A stretch of 64,000 bases of DNA from Oscillospiraceae bacterium (GCA_902363145.1 CABIZB010000002.1:248001-312000), one strand, 5' to 3'; positions 16,738 to 26,488 are shown, numbered from the stretch's first letter. Program-made: numbers and translations. The notes: generated by a model not told the origin, from the letters alone.

Positions 16738-16813
16738 TGGGATATAGCCAAGCGGTAAGGCAACGGACTTTGACTCCGTCATTTCGCCGGTTCAAATCCG
16801 GCTATCCCAACCA
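16738..16813 (+). tRNA. tRNA-Gln (anticodon TTG)
   Basis: Acceptor TGGGATA pairs with TATCCCA; anticodon stem ACGGA/TCCGT with loop CTTTGAC gives TTG; T arm GCCGGTTCAAATCCGGC; discriminator A and encoded CCA. Confidence 0.96.
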
Positions 16814-16816
16814 CAC

Positions 16817-16892
16817 TGGGGTGTCGCCAAGCGGTAAGGCACTTGACTCTGACTCAAGCACTTCCGGGGTTCGAATCCCTGCACCCCAACCA
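16817..16892 (+). tRNA. tRNA-Gln (anticodon CTG)
   Basis: Acceptor TGGGGTG pairs with CACCCCA; anticodon stem CTTGA/TCAAG with loop CTCTGAC gives CTG; encoded CCA. It lies 3 nt after the TTG isoacceptor, with which it shares transcription. Confidence 0.95.
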
Positions 16893-16894
16893 CA

Positions 16895-16928
16895 AACCTG
16901 TTCACATTGTGAGCAGGTTTTTTGTTTT
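16895..16928 (+). terminator. Terminator of the tRNA-Gln pair
   Basis: AACCTGTTCAC pairs with GTGAGCAGGTT (one wobble), followed by TTTTTTGTTTT, immediately after the second tRNA. Confidence 0.88.
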
Positions 16929-16936
16929 GTGTATGA

Positions 16937-16968
16937 AAAATCGGCAGCTCATATGAACTGCCGATTTT
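16937..16968 (-). terminator. Terminator for the hydrolase gene at 17075-18004
   Basis: AAAATCGGCAG at 16937-16947 pairs with CTGCCGATTTT at 16958-16968; on the minus strand five T follow. It is the first good terminator downstream of the hydrolase stop, but a 100-bp mobile repeat lies between the stop and this hairpin. Confidence 0.75.
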
Positions 16969-16974
16969 GCTTTA

Positions 16975-17074
16975 TACTAAGCACCAATTAAAAACTATAC
17001 AAAAAATTGAGCATAATCTTGCGTATATGGATTATGCGATGATTTTTTGTCTATAGTTTTATTGGTGATCAGTA
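16975..17074 (-). mobile_element. 100-bp foldback MITE-like element, copy 1
   Basis: Exactly 100 bp from TACTAAGCACC to TGATCAGTA. Arms of about 44 bp are imperfect inverted repeats that would fold into one long hairpin. Read on the minus strand it differs from copy 2 (32072) at three positions and from copy 3 (58978) at four. It lies directly against the stop codon of the hydrolase (17075-17077) and before that gene's terminator. It codes for nothing and has no clear target duplication. Confidence 0.85.
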
Positions 17075-18004
17075 TTATTGCCACTCTTTAAGAAATTCCA
17101 CCATTTTAAAATAGCTCTCCTGTCTGGCTTTTGCGCAGGCAGCGGGGTTTTTCTTTTCTGTGGGAAGAATGTATCCCATCACCTTGTTCAGCTTGTCCAG
17201 CGCCTTTTTCTCCTCTTCACTGTCGCAGCGCTGGTCAAAGGCAAGGGCATGGCTGCCGTTCTCATAAATAGCGCACTCGTGCCTGTGTGGAAAGCCCTTA
17301 TCATCCAGCACCTTCATAATGCGGCGTGAGGCTATCTCCGAGGGCCATGTATCGTCAAAACCCGGGGCAATGAGCAGGATATCGCCGTTTATGTTCTCCG
17401 CTTTGATGCGTGAGGCTTCGGTGTAGTTATCAATGCACTCGATGTAATAATATCTGTTCATCTGGCTCATATTGTAATTGGAATTTTTTCTCAGTGCCGC
17501 AAGGGTCGAGGGGATATGGGAAAGGCATTCGGAAGACGAATATGGCAGGTCATGACCGTGATAATTGAACATTGCACAGTGCTGGCGGAAGAACATATTT
17601 TTCGTGCCCTCCACCACATAGTCATAGCCCGAAACGGGTATGGCGCAGGTTATGTCGCCAATGAGCGAGGCGCAGAGCAGCGTATATGCTCCCCCAAGGG
17701 AAATGCCCGTCATGGCGATCTTGTTTATCTTCACGGGGCAGTCGTTTTTCAGCCAGCCCACAGCCCTTTCGCAGTAATCCACGGGGATAGCAAAATTATT
17801 TTTGCTCAGCCCCTCCCACAGATAATATCCCAGCGCAAGAACGCTGAAACCCTCACGACTGCACAGCTTCGAGGCACGTTCCTCCACAGTGCTGCGGTTC
17901 TCGCCTGTTCCGCCCACGTATATCACGGCTTTGTCGGCGTAGGTGCTTCCCTCATAGAACGTGCCCAGAAAGCCGTTTTTTTCAAGTGTTGTTTTTATTA
18001 TCAT
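17075..18004 (-). CDS. Alpha/beta hydrolase, acyl-CoA thioesterase (BAAT C-terminal)-like
   Basis: 309-aa cytoplasmic hydrolase. The nucleophile elbow is GISLGGA near residue 125, an acid residue fits in APGFDDTWPS near residue 220, and the catalytic histidine in ENGSHALAF near 255, the pattern of the BAAT/acyl-CoA thioester hydrolase C-terminal family. No signal peptide. True substrate unknown. It is a single-gene unit; AAGGAGAAG precedes the start. Its stop codon touches mobile element copy 1. Confidence 0.8.
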   Translation of the reverse strand: MIIKTTLEKNGFLGTFYEGSTYADKAVIYVGGTGENRSTVEERASKLCSREGFSVLALGYYLWEGLSKNNFAIPVDYCERAVGWLKNDCPVKINKIAMTGISLGGAYTLLCASLIGDITCAIPVSGYDYVVEGTKNMFFRQHCAMFNYHGHDLPYSSSECLSHIPSTLAALRKNSNYNMSQMNRYYYIECIDNYTEASRIKAENINGDILLIAPGFDDTWPSEIASRRIMKVLDDKGFPHRHECAIYENGSHALAFDQRCDSEEEKKALDKLNKVMGYILPTEKKNPAACAKARQESYFKMVEFLKEWQ

Positions 18005-18123
18005 ATGCTGCTTCTCCTTTACGTAAGCTATAGCTAACTCATATACATATTTTATCCGATATAATTATAGCACGTTGTTATGCGGATTTCAAGTATCAGA
18101 TCTGCGGCAAACTGCCTGCCGCC

Positions 18124-18152
18124 TTGATTTTCAAAGGAAAATATGATATAAT
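18124..18152 (+). promoter_or_regulatory. Promoter of sbcC
   Basis: TTGATT at 18124-18129, 17-nt spacer, TATAAT at 18147-18152. Its position inside the longest open frame of sbcC rules out the upstream start codon and supports TTG at 18187. Confidence 0.75.
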
Positions 18153-18186
18153 TTACAAAGTATCTTATTTGAAAGGACAGTTTATC

Positions 18187-21100
18187 TTGAAGCCCGTAAA
18201 TCTTAAATTCAAAGGCCTTGGCTCATATTTTGGGGAGAGCGAGATCAACTTCGGCTCCCTTGATGATGTTTTTCTCATCTGCGGCGAAACAGGTTCGGGA
18301 AAGACTACCATTCTTGATGCAATGATGTTCGCACTTTACGGCGAAAGCAGCGGCGGAGAGCGCAGCGAGCTTTTAAATGGTCATTACACAAAAAAAGACG
18401 GCGAGGCTTATTCTGTCTTTGAATTTGAGCTGTCGGGCAAGCGGTACCGCTTTTCACGGACATTTACGCCCAAAGCCCGTGCCGAGGGCTGGAACGAGTA
18501 TCAGGACTGCGCATTTTACGACACGGAAAAGGAAATGTGGCAGCCGTATTTTGATAATCCCCGCCAGAAAGACGTAAATGCGCAGGCTGTAAAGCTGCTG
18601 GGGCTTACCGCCGAGCAGTTCAGGCAGGTGGTGATACTCCCGCAGGGCAAGTTTGAGCGGCTGCTCACCTGTCCCACAAAGGAAAAAGAAGAGCTGCTCA
18701 GGACGCTTTTCGGCGCAGAGCGCTTCACACGCATATCCGAGCGGCTGAAAAAGCTGGCGGACGATGAAAAGAAAAGCATCGAATGCGAGCAGATGAAGAT
18801 AGACGCTGACCTTTCCGCCGCAAAGCTTGACTCCCCCGAAGCGGCTGACGCTCAGGTAAGCGAATACAAAGCGGCTCTTGAAGAGATGAAGTCCGCCCAT
18901 GCCGCCGCCGATGCCGAGAAAAAGCGTGCCGATGAAGCCCTTTCCGCAGGAAGCCTGCTGTCTGAAAAATTTGCCGAGCTTGATAAATCTGAAAAGTCTT
19001 TTTCGATGCTGAAAGAAAAGCAGCCCGAATTTGACAGGCTGGCTGAAAAGATAGACCGCCTTGAACGTGAAAAGGCAGTCCTCCACGAAACAGACAATTA
19101 CCATGCTGCCCGTGAAGAACATCTCCGCAGAAGCAAAGCCGTTTCCGATGCAAAAGCCGCTCTCACGGCTGCCAATGCGGACAATATCGCTGCGCAAAAG
19201 CGCTTGCAGGAGCACAAAAACAGCGAGCAGGAGAATATCTCACGCAGGGAGGAATATATCCGTCTGGAGGGGCTGAGGTCTGTATATGCTGCTGCCGAGC
19301 CACTCCGCAGTGAAACGGAAAAGGCCCTTATACTGGGCAAAAAGCTGCGCACCGAATATGACAATGCAGGCAAAAAGGCAGCCGACCTGAAAGCCGCCGC
19401 CGACAAAAAAAGCAAGGAAGCGCAGGAAAAGGAAAAATTCGCCGACAGCGTTCTGCGGCTTTATAACGAGCTGAAAGCCCTTGAAGATGCAAAAAAATCC
19501 CGTTCCGAAGCCGACAGGCTCAACAAGGAAAGAGCAGAGCTTTCGGTCAGGGCGGACACCCTTGCGGGCAGGATAAAGCAGGCAGAAGATCAGGAAAAGA
19601 ATTATCAGGCGGAATATGAAACCGTCCGCAGAGCCTTTATTGACGGCATATCCTCCCGACTGGCGGCAGAGCTTGCGGAGGGCACTCCCTGCCCCGTCTG
19701 CGGAAGCACCCATCACCCCGAAAAGCACTCAGGCGTGCAGTCCGTCTCCGACAGCGACATGGAAGCGGCAGAAAAAAAGCTCCGTCAGGTAACGGAAGAA
19801 AAAATAAAGCTTACCTCCGAGCAGATAACCGCCGTGCAGAAAATATCCGAGCTTGATGAGCAGATAAAAGCCCTTGAAGCCATTATCCCTCAGGGATATT
19901 CCGAGGAAAATTATATCAAAGCAAAATCCGCTTATGACAATGCCTACAAAGAGCAGCAGAAGCTCCCGCAGCTGCGTGAAGAGCTTCGTGAGATAAACGT
20001 TCAGCTTGACATGGCAGAGCAGGAAAATAAAATTATATCCGAAAAGCTCATCGAAGCAAGGGAAAACTACAGCAGTCTGGCGGCGCAGTACAAGTCTGCC
20101 TGCGCACAGATGGAAAAGGATATTCACGACACATCTGCACTGGAAAAACGCCTTACGGAGCTGAAAAGGCTCACCGATGAATACAGTCTGGTCTCCGAAA
20201 AGCTTTCGCAGGAAGTGTCATTAAGCGCACAAAAGCTGGCGGCGGCAAGCACAAGCCATGAGGCCGCTGTGAGCGAAGAAAAAGCAGCTGTACAAAAGCT
20301 TGCCCTGGCAAAGGAAGCGGCTGAAAAGGTGCTGGCAGAAAATAACCTCCCCCCTGCCGATGAATTTGTCCCCGACCGTGAAAATATCTCCCGCCTGTCC
20401 GAGTTGAATGAACGGCTGAAGCAGTTCGTATCAGCCCTTTCCGATGCCGCAAAGCGCCAGGAAGAGCTTTCCGGGGAGCTTTCGGGAAAAGAACGCCCCG
20501 ATATCGCATCCCTTAAAAAGCTCCGTGACAGTGCGGACGCAAAATGCAGTGAGCTTGATTTCAATATCCGCAGCACAGAAGAAAATATCAAAAGGCTCAC
20601 CGACCTTGCCGCAGACTGCCGCAAGCGCATGGAAGCACTTAACGCAAGGCGTGAGATCTATGCCCGGCAAAGGGAATTTGCCGACATGATGTCGGGCGCA
20701 AAGGGAATTTCCTTTACCCGCTACGTTCTGGGCGTAATGCTCGACATGGTTACGGACGAAGCAAACAATATGCTTGCAAATATGCTGGACGGCACTTTCA
20801 GGCTGGTGAGAAGCAAGGAAGTGGGCGGCGGTTCCAAGCAGGGGCTTGACCTTATGGTGGAAAGCGCCCTTGCGGAACATTCTGCCAGCTACCCCACGGC
20901 GCAGCTTTCGGGCGGCGAGAAATTTCTCATCTCCCTTGTGCTGGGCGTGGCGCTGTCAACAGTGGTGCAGAGCCGCTTCGGAGGAATAAGCATTGACGCT
21001 ATGTTCATCGACGAGGGCTTCGGCTCCCTTGACCCTGCCGCTCTGGCGGACGCTGTAAAGGTCATCTACACCATTCAGGGCAGCCGCCGAAAGGTGGGCA

Positions 21101-21189
21101 TAATATCCCATGTGGATAAGCTCAAAGAAGAAATACCCTGCTGCATCAACGTGAAAAAGGACAGGCACGGCAGCTCATTATCATACTGA
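18187..21189 (+). CDS. sbcC: SbcC-like SMC-family nuclease ATPase
   Basis: 1000-aa ATPase subunit of the SbcCD (Rad50-Mre11-like) nuclease that processes DNA hairpins and double-strand ends. Walker A is LICGETGSGKTTILDAM near residue 38. Two long coiled coils flank the zinc hook CPVC at about residue 502. The signature LSGGEKFLISLVLG and Walker B MFIDEGFGSLDPAALADA are at the C-terminus. I choose TTG 18187, with GAAAGGAC upstream, because the longer frame begins within the promoter. No sbcD nuclease gene lies beside it in this window, which is unusual. A hairpin-cutting enzyme is of note in a genome rich in foldback repeats. Confidence 0.93.
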   Translation: MKPVNLKFKGLGSYFGESEINFGSLDDVFLICGETGSGKTTILDAMMFALYGESSGGERSELLNGHYTKKDGEAYSVFEFELSGKRYRFSRTFTPKARAEGWNEYQDCAFYDTEKEMWQPYFDNPRQKDVNAQAVKLLGLTAEQFRQVVILPQGKFERLLTCPTKEKEELLRTLFGAERFTRISERLKKLADDEKKSIECEQMKIDADLSAAKLDSPEAADAQVSEYKAALEEMKSAHAAADAEKKRADEALSAGSLLSEKFAELDKSEKSFSMLKEKQPEFDRLAEKIDRLEREKAVLHETDNYHAAREEHLRRSKAVSDAKAALTAANADNIAAQKRLQEHKNSEQENISRREEYIRLEGLRSVYAAAEPLRSETEKALILGKKLRTEYDNAGKKAADLKAAADKKSKEAQEKEKFADSVLRLYNELKALEDAKKSRSEADRLNKERAELSVRADTLAGRIKQAEDQEKNYQAEYETVRRAFIDGISSRLAAELAEGTPCPVCGSTHHPEKHSGVQSVSDSDMEAAEKKLRQVTEEKIKLTSEQITAVQKISELDEQIKALEAIIPQGYSEENYIKAKSAYDNAYKEQQKLPQLREELREINVQLDMAEQENKIISEKLIEARENYSSLAAQYKSACAQMEKDIHDTSALEKRLTELKRLTDEYSLVSEKLSQEVSLSAQKLAAASTSHEAAVSEEKAAVQKLALAKEAAEKVLAENNLPPADEFVPDRENISRLSELNERLKQFVSALSDAAKRQEELSGELSGKERPDIASLKKLRDSADAKCSELDFNIRSTEENIKRLTDLAADCRKRMEALNARREIYARQREFADMMSGAKGISFTRYVLGVMLDMVTDEANNMLANMLDGTFRLVRSKEVGGGSKQGLDLMVESALAEHSASYPTAQLSGGEKFLISLVLGVALSTVVQSRFGGISIDAMFIDEGFGSLDPAALADAVKVIYTIQGSRRKVGIISHVDKLKEEIPCCINVKKDRHGSSLSY

Positions 21190-21200
21190 GGAGGCAGACT

Positions 21201-22475
21201 ATGAAGCTGAGACTTTACAATGCACGCTATCTTGACTCCAACGACATGACCGTGAAAGAAGGCACAGTCTGCACCAATGGGGAACGGTTTTCATACGTGG
21301 GAAGCACTGAGAATGCTCCCGAAAACGAAGTTTATGACAGGGATATAGACCTGAAAAACGACCTTATTATCCCCGGCTTCTGCAACGCTCACACCCACTC
21401 GCCCATGGTTTTCCTGCGCTCCTTTGCGGAGGATCTTCCGCTGGACAGATGGCTGAATGAAGCGGTTTTCCCCAATGAAGCAAAGCTTTTGCCCGAGGAT
21501 AGCTATACCCTTACAAAGCTTGCGGTGTGCGAATATCTGTCGGGAGGCACGACCTCCTGCTTTGATATGTATTTTTCAGCTCCCGAGCAGACCGCAAAGG
21601 CGTTCATCGACATGGGGTTCAGAGGTGTGTTCTGCGGTGCGGTGAATAATTTCTGCGGGTCACCAAAGCTGCTGGAGGAGCATTATGTTAAGCTCAACAG
21701 TACCTCCCCTCTTATTTCCTACAAGCCGGGCTTTCACGCCGAATACACCACAAGCCTTGAAATAATGGAGCAGATAGCGTCTCTGGCGCAGAAATATCAC
21801 GCTCCCGTATGGTGCCACAACAGCGAAACAAAGTCCGAGACCGAGGGCTGCATTTCAAGGTACGGCAAGACCCCCACCGAGCTTATGGAAAGCATAGGAA
21901 TGTTTGAGTACGGCGGTGGCGGATATCACTGTATATATTTCACCGAAAATGATATGGATATCTTCCGCCGCCATAATATGACCGCCGTGACCAACCCTGC
22001 CAGCAACTCAAAGCTTGCCAGCGGCATTGCGGACATATCCTCGCTGATGTCCCACGGGATAAACGTTGCCATAGGCACTGACGGCGCCGCAAGCAACAAT
22101 GCCCTTGATATGTTCAGGGAAATGTACCTGTGCACCGTTTTGCAGAAGCTCAGATACTCCGACGCTGCCGCCATGCCTGCGGAAAATGTTCTCCGTGCCG
22201 CAACACTGGGCGGAGCAAAGGCAATGGAGCTGGACTGCGGCAGCATTGAAGCGGGAAAGCTTGCAGACTTTGCGGTGGTGGATATGCGCCGCCCCTCAAT
22301 GCAGCCTGAAAATGACATTGTGAAAAATCTTGTTTTCAGCGGTTCAAAGGACATTATCCGAATGACTGCCGTTGGCGGAAAAATACTCTATGAAAACGGC
22401 GGATTTGCAGGCATTGACACTGAAAAATTATACCATGACTGCGCACGGATATGCGAAAGGATATTTGCCAAATGA
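21201..22475 (+). CDS. Amidohydrolase (deaminase) of the MtaD/SAH deaminase type
   Basis: 424-aa metal-dependent deaminase, probably acting on S-adenosylhomocysteine, methylthioadenosine or a related purine. Metal-binding motif NAHTHSPM near residue 63, WCHNSETKSETEG near 205, and catalytic GTDGAASNNALDMFREM near 290. The start follows GAGGCAG 11 nt after sbcC, and the stop overlaps recG (ATGA), so it is in an operon with DNA-repair genes but unrelated in function. Substrate is inferred only from family. Confidence 0.88.
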   Translation: MKLRLYNARYLDSNDMTVKEGTVCTNGERFSYVGSTENAPENEVYDRDIDLKNDLIIPGFCNAHTHSPMVFLRSFAEDLPLDRWLNEAVFPNEAKLLPEDSYTLTKLAVCEYLSGGTTSCFDMYFSAPEQTAKAFIDMGFRGVFCGAVNNFCGSPKLLEEHYVKLNSTSPLISYKPGFHAEYTTSLEIMEQIASLAQKYHAPVWCHNSETKSETEGCISRYGKTPTELMESIGMFEYGGGGYHCIYFTENDMDIFRRHNMTAVTNPASNSKLASGIADISSLMSHGINVAIGTDGAASNNALDMFREMYLCTVLQKLRYSDAAAMPAENVLRAATLGGAKAMELDCGSIEAGKLADFAVVDMRRPSMQPENDIVKNLVFSGSKDIIRMTAVGGKILYENGGFAGIDTEKLYHDCARICERIFAK

Positions 22476-24508
22476 AGCTAACGGATAAAATAACCGCCCT
22501 GTCGGGAGTGGCTGCAAAGCGCAGCGAGCTTTACGCAAAAATGGGCATAGCTACTGTGGGCGATCTGCTGGATCATCTTCCAAGGGAATATATTGATTTT
22601 TCCGAGCCTGTGAACATTGCCGATGCGCCTTTAAACGAGCAGGCTGTGGTAAGCGGCACGGTCACGGCGAAAATTCCTGCCGCAAGGATACGCCAGGGGC
22701 TGGTGCTTTACAAGGTAATACTTGATGACGGCACGGACACAATAACCGTGGTCATATACAACAACCGCTACGCCTATGATGCTTTTGCAATGAATGAGAC
22801 CTACCGTCTTTTCGGACGTGTCACAGGGGGATTTGTGCGCAAGGAAATGAACTCGCCGCTGGTGATAAAAGCGGACGAAAAGTGCCTTATCCGTCCAAAA
22901 TATGCCCTTACCGAGGGACTTACGGCTCAGATGCTCATTATTAACATGACGCAGGCGCTGGAAAGCGTTTCCGAGCAGATAGAAGAGCCGCTCCCCGACT
23001 TTATCCGCCAGAAATTCGAGCTTTGCACCGAGGAATACGCCTACCGCAACATACATTTTCCCGAATCCATGCACGGTGCGGAGATATCACGGCGGAGACT
23101 GGGCTTTGATGAGCTGCTTACCATGCAGTGCGGACTGGGGCTTATGCGCAGCCTATCCCACGAGGTAACAGGCTGCCCTATGAAATATTACGAGCCGTCG
23201 CCGTTTTACAAATCTCTCCCATTTGAGCCTACAAATGCGCAGAAAAAAGCCTGCGAGGACATTTTCAGGGACATGAGCAAAAGCTCCCCCATGAACCGCC
23301 TTGTTCAGGGTGACGTTGGTTCGGGTAAGACTGCCGTTGCCGCAGCTGCCTGTTGGTTTGCCTACAAAAACGGCTGCCAGGCGGCGCTGATGGCTCCCAC
23401 GGAAATACTTGCCCGTCAGCATTATGCCACTCTGAAAGGCTTTCTTGAACCTTTGGGAATAAATGTGGGCTGCCTGACAGGCTCCATGACCCAGAAGCAG
23501 AAAAACGAGATAAAAGCACAGCTTTTAAGCGGAGATATCTCCGTGATAACAGGCACACACGCTCTTATTTCCGAAAGCACGGAGTTTAAGCGTCTGGGAC
23601 TTGTCATCACCGACGAGCAGCACCGCTTCGGAGTAAATCAGCGCAAGCTTTTTGCAATGAAAGGCGAAAAGCCCCACAAGCTGGTAATGTCCGCAACACC
23701 CATACCACGAACACTGGCGCTGATAGTTTATGGCGACCTTGATATATCCGTTATCAACGAGCTGCCAAAGGGCAGGCAGCCTGTGGAAACGTATGCGATA
23801 ACGGGCAAGCTCCGCTCCCGTGCGCTGGGCTTTGTGAAAAAGGAGCTGGACGCAGGCAGGCAGGGCTACATCGTGTGTCCCATGATAGACGAAGAAAACG
23901 GCGAAAGCGAGATCCAGGCGGCGTCGGCATATGCAAAGAAGATATCGGAAAATGAGCTGAAAGGCTATTCAATAGGGCTGCTCCACGGCAAAATGCTTCC
24001 TGCCGAAAAGGACGCTGTAATGGCGGACTTCAAGGAAGGAAAAATAAGCCTGCTGGTCTCCACCACCGTAATAGAAGTAGGCGTGGACGTGCCCAACGCC
24101 ACAGTTATAATGATAGAAAGCGCCGACCGCTTCGGCCTTTCCCAGCTTCATCAGCTGAGAGGACGTGTGGGCAGAGGAAAGTACAAATCCACCTGCATTC
24201 TCGTGACGGACAACGCCACCGAGGAAACACGGGCAAGGCTGAAAATAATCTCCTCCACCTCGGACGGATTTGCCATTGCCGAGGAAGACCTGAAGCTCAG
24301 AGGCGCAGGAGACTTTTTCGGCAGCCGCCAGAGCGGACTTCCCCCACTTAAAGCCGCCGACCTGTACAATGACCGTGAGCTGCTGGCGGATACCTCGACA
24401 GCGGCAAAAATGCTGCTTGAACGCTCCCCCGACCTGTCGGAATTTCCGCTGCTGAAAAGGCGTGCGGAAACGCTGCTCTCGCAAAACGGCGCAGAGGGAA
24501 TGAACTGA
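22472..24508 (+). CDS. recG: ATP-dependent DNA helicase RecG
   Basis: 678-aa helicase that reverses stalled replication forks and branch-migrates junctions. The N-terminal wedge/OB domain covers about 1-230. Walker A VQGDVGSGKTAVA is near 282, DEQH box (ITDEQHRFGV) near 385, and motif VI LHQLRGRVGRGKY near 565. I start at ATG 22472, which overlaps the previous stop by 4 nt (ATGA); ATG 22451 would add seven residues without a ribosome site. Length is normal for the family. Confidence 0.96.
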   Translation: MKLTDKITALSGVAAKRSELYAKMGIATVGDLLDHLPREYIDFSEPVNIADAPLNEQAVVSGTVTAKIPAARIRQGLVLYKVILDDGTDTITVVIYNNRYAYDAFAMNETYRLFGRVTGGFVRKEMNSPLVIKADEKCLIRPKYALTEGLTAQMLIINMTQALESVSEQIEEPLPDFIRQKFELCTEEYAYRNIHFPESMHGAEISRRRLGFDELLTMQCGLGLMRSLSHEVTGCPMKYYEPSPFYKSLPFEPTNAQKKACEDIFRDMSKSSPMNRLVQGDVGSGKTAVAAAACWFAYKNGCQAALMAPTEILARQHYATLKGFLEPLGINVGCLTGSMTQKQKNEIKAQLLSGDISVITGTHALISESTEFKRLGLVITDEQHRFGVNQRKLFAMKGEKPHKLVMSATPIPRTLALIVYGDLDISVINELPKGRQPVETYAITGKLRSRALGFVKKELDAGRQGYIVCPMIDEENGESEIQAASAYAKKISENELKGYSIGLLHGKMLPAEKDAVMADFKEGKISLLVSTTVIEVGVDVPNATVIMIESADRFGLSQLHQLRGRVGRGKYKSTCILVTDNATEETRARLKIISSTSDGFAIAEEDLKLRGAGDFFGSRQSGLPPLKAADLYNDRELLADTSTAAKMLLERSPDLSEFPLLKRRAETLLSQNGAEGMN

Positions 24509-24664
24509 TAATGCGCAAACAAGCTTTTTCATACCCGAACTATTTTTTTATTTTGTCCTGCATTATATTACATCTTTTTAAATTCAATGCCGTGCTTGTG
24601 TAAAATCAAATGAAAATCACAGCAGGAATGTTGTGCGGATATGTGTAATTTAACAATATTCCAC

Positions 24665-24692
24665 TTGAAAAAATCCTCGAATGATGTATAAT
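24665..24692 (+). promoter_or_regulatory. Promoter of the hprK operon
   Basis: TTGAAA at 24665-24670, 16-nt spacer, TATAAT at 24687-24692 preceded by TG. The rest of the 275-bp gap after recG is AT-rich with no other clear feature. Confidence 0.7.
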
Positions 24693-24783
24693 AGATATGT
24701 ATGACACTGCGCTCACAGTCTTATGACAAACACCTGTTATAAGCCAACAAATAAACTTCCATGAGGAAAGGAATGGTCATAAT

Positions 24784-25746
24784 ATGCCCGAAAAGAAATT
24801 CAGCGTGACCCTTAAAGAAATCATAGACGAATTCAGCCTTGAAACAATCCACCTGCCTATGGACGCTTCCAAGCTCCTTGTTATCGAAACGGAGATAAAC
24901 CGTCCCGGTCTCCAGCTTTCGGGCTTCTATGAGTATTTCAACAATGAACGTATCCAGATAGTGGGCAAGGCAGAGTTTGCTTACCTTGCAACTATGGAAG
25001 AGACTGTCCGCAAGGAGCACCTTGAAATGCTCTTCGCCCAGCACGTTCCATGTATCATAATCACCCGTGAGCTGCCCTATTTCCCCGAAATGCTAGACCT
25101 TGCCCAGCAGTATGAGATCCCTCTCCTCCGCTGCAAGGACAGCACTTCAAGCTTTATGTCCGCACTTATCGCATACCTTAACCTCCACCTTGCTCCCAGA
25201 ATAACCCGCCACGGCGTTCTTATCGAAATTTACGGCGAGGGCGTTCTCATTCTGGGCGAAAGCGGCGTCGGTAAGAGCGAGACCGCCGTTGAGCTTATCA
25301 AGAGAGGTCACAGACTTGTTGCGGACGATGCTGTTGAGATAAGAAAGGTATCGAATATTAGTCTGGTAGGCTCATCTCCCGAAAATATCCGCCACTTCCT
25401 GGAGCTTCGTGGCATCGGTATCGTCAATGCCCGCCGCCTGTTCGGTATGGGCGCCGTAAAGGTAACAGAGAAGATAGACATGATAGTTGAGCTGGAGCCT
25501 TGGGATTCGGAAAAGGTTTACGACAGAATGGGTGTTGACAGCGAATTTACCTCCATTCTGGGCGTTAAGGTTCCCTGCTCCACCATTCCCGTAAAGCCCG
25601 GACGTAACCTTGCAGTTATCCTTGAGGTTGCCGCTATGAACAACCGTCAGAAGAAGATGGGCTACAACGCCGCTCAGGAACTGCTTGACAAGCTGGGTCT
25701 TGAAATGGAACATAAGGACACCATCAAAAAATGGGATATTTATTGA
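24784..25746 (+). CDS. hprK: HPr kinase/phosphorylase
   Basis: 320-aa bifunctional enzyme that phosphorylates HPr on Ser46 and reverses it, central to carbon catabolite control in Firmicutes. The N-terminal domain (1-130) is followed by Walker A GESGVGKSETAVELIKRGH near 158, the family signature ELRGIGIVNARRLFG near 205, and EKVYDRMG. AGGAAAGG precedes the start. It heads an operon with a PHP protein and murB, an order found in Clostridia. Confidence 0.97.
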   Translation: MPEKKFSVTLKEIIDEFSLETIHLPMDASKLLVIETEINRPGLQLSGFYEYFNNERIQIVGKAEFAYLATMEETVRKEHLEMLFAQHVPCIIITRELPYFPEMLDLAQQYEIPLLRCKDSTSSFMSALIAYLNLHLAPRITRHGVLIEIYGEGVLILGESGVGKSETAVELIKRGHRLVADDAVEIRKVSNISLVGSSPENIRHFLELRGIGIVNARRLFGMGAVKVTEKIDMIVELEPWDSEKVYDRMGVDSEFTSILGVKVPCSTIPVKPGRNLAVILEVAAMNNRQKKMGYNAAQELLDKLGLEMEHKDTIKKWDIY

Positions 25747-25765
25747 TTTTTGAAAAGGCATTAAA

Positions 25766-26488
25766 ATGAAAATTATCGCAGATATGCACACCCACACGGT
25801 AGCCTCCACCCACGCATATTCCACCATAAAGGAAATGGCGGAGGCTGCCCGTGACGCAGGTCTTGAGTACCTGGCGATCACCGACCACACCCCCGCCTCC
25901 ACCGACGGCCCTCATGTGTGGCATTTTCACAATCTCCACAAGGCTGTGCCCCGTGAGCTTTTCGGGGTAAGGATAGTTTACGGCGCAGAGTCAAGCGTTA
26001 GCGACTATGAGGGTCATCTGGACTTTCCCGACAAGGAATGTGCGGCGCTGGACTGGATAATAGGCTCCGTTCATCTTGATATTCTGCAGTCCGGCACCCT
26101 TGTGCAGAACACCGAGACCTATCTGGGACTGGCAGAAAATCCCCTTGTTGACGTGATAGGCCACTGCGCCGCCACAAAGTTTGTTTTTGACTATGAAACG
26201 GGAATAAAAGCGTTCAAAGAGCATGACAAGCTTGTAGAAATAAACGAAAGCACTCTGCTATGGAAAAACGCCGAGGGCAATTACAGAAAGATCATTCCCC
26301 TGTGCAAAAAATACGGGGTAAACGTCATTGTGAACACCGACGCTCATTTTTATGCTTCCGTAGGTCAGGTATCGCAGTCAATGAAGCTGCTGGAGGAGTA
26401 TGACTACCCGGAAGAGCTTATAGTGAACCTCAGCGGAGAGCGTATCCTTGAACGTCTCAGGCGGAAAAACAAGGAAATATTCCGCTGA
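25766..26488 (+). CDS. PHP-domain phosphatase (YcdX-like)
   Basis: 240-aa metal-dependent phosphoesterase of the PHP family. Metal ligands are visible in IADMHTHTVAST (residues 4-15), AITDHTPAS near 40, and NTDAHF near 197. Relatives include E. coli YcdX and histidinol phosphatase; the exact substrate is unknown. It lies 19 nt after hprK and 63 nt before murB. Confidence 0.87.
   Translation: MKIIADMHTHTVASTHAYSTIKEMAEAARDAGLEYLAITDHTPASTDGPHVWHFHNLHKAVPRELFGVRIVYGAESSVSDYEGHLDFPDKECAALDWIIGSVHLDILQSGTLVQNTETYLGLAENPLVDVIGHCAATKFVFDYETGIKAFKEHDKLVEINESTLLWKNAEGNYRKIIPLCKKYGVNVIVNTDAHFYASVGQVSQSMKLLEEYDYPEELIVNLSGERILERLRRKNKEIFR

Noticed and set aside
18454..19215. 253-codon minus-strand frame inside sbcC
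   Set aside because: Antisense to the coiled-coil region of sbcC; repetitive codon bias creates long shadows here.
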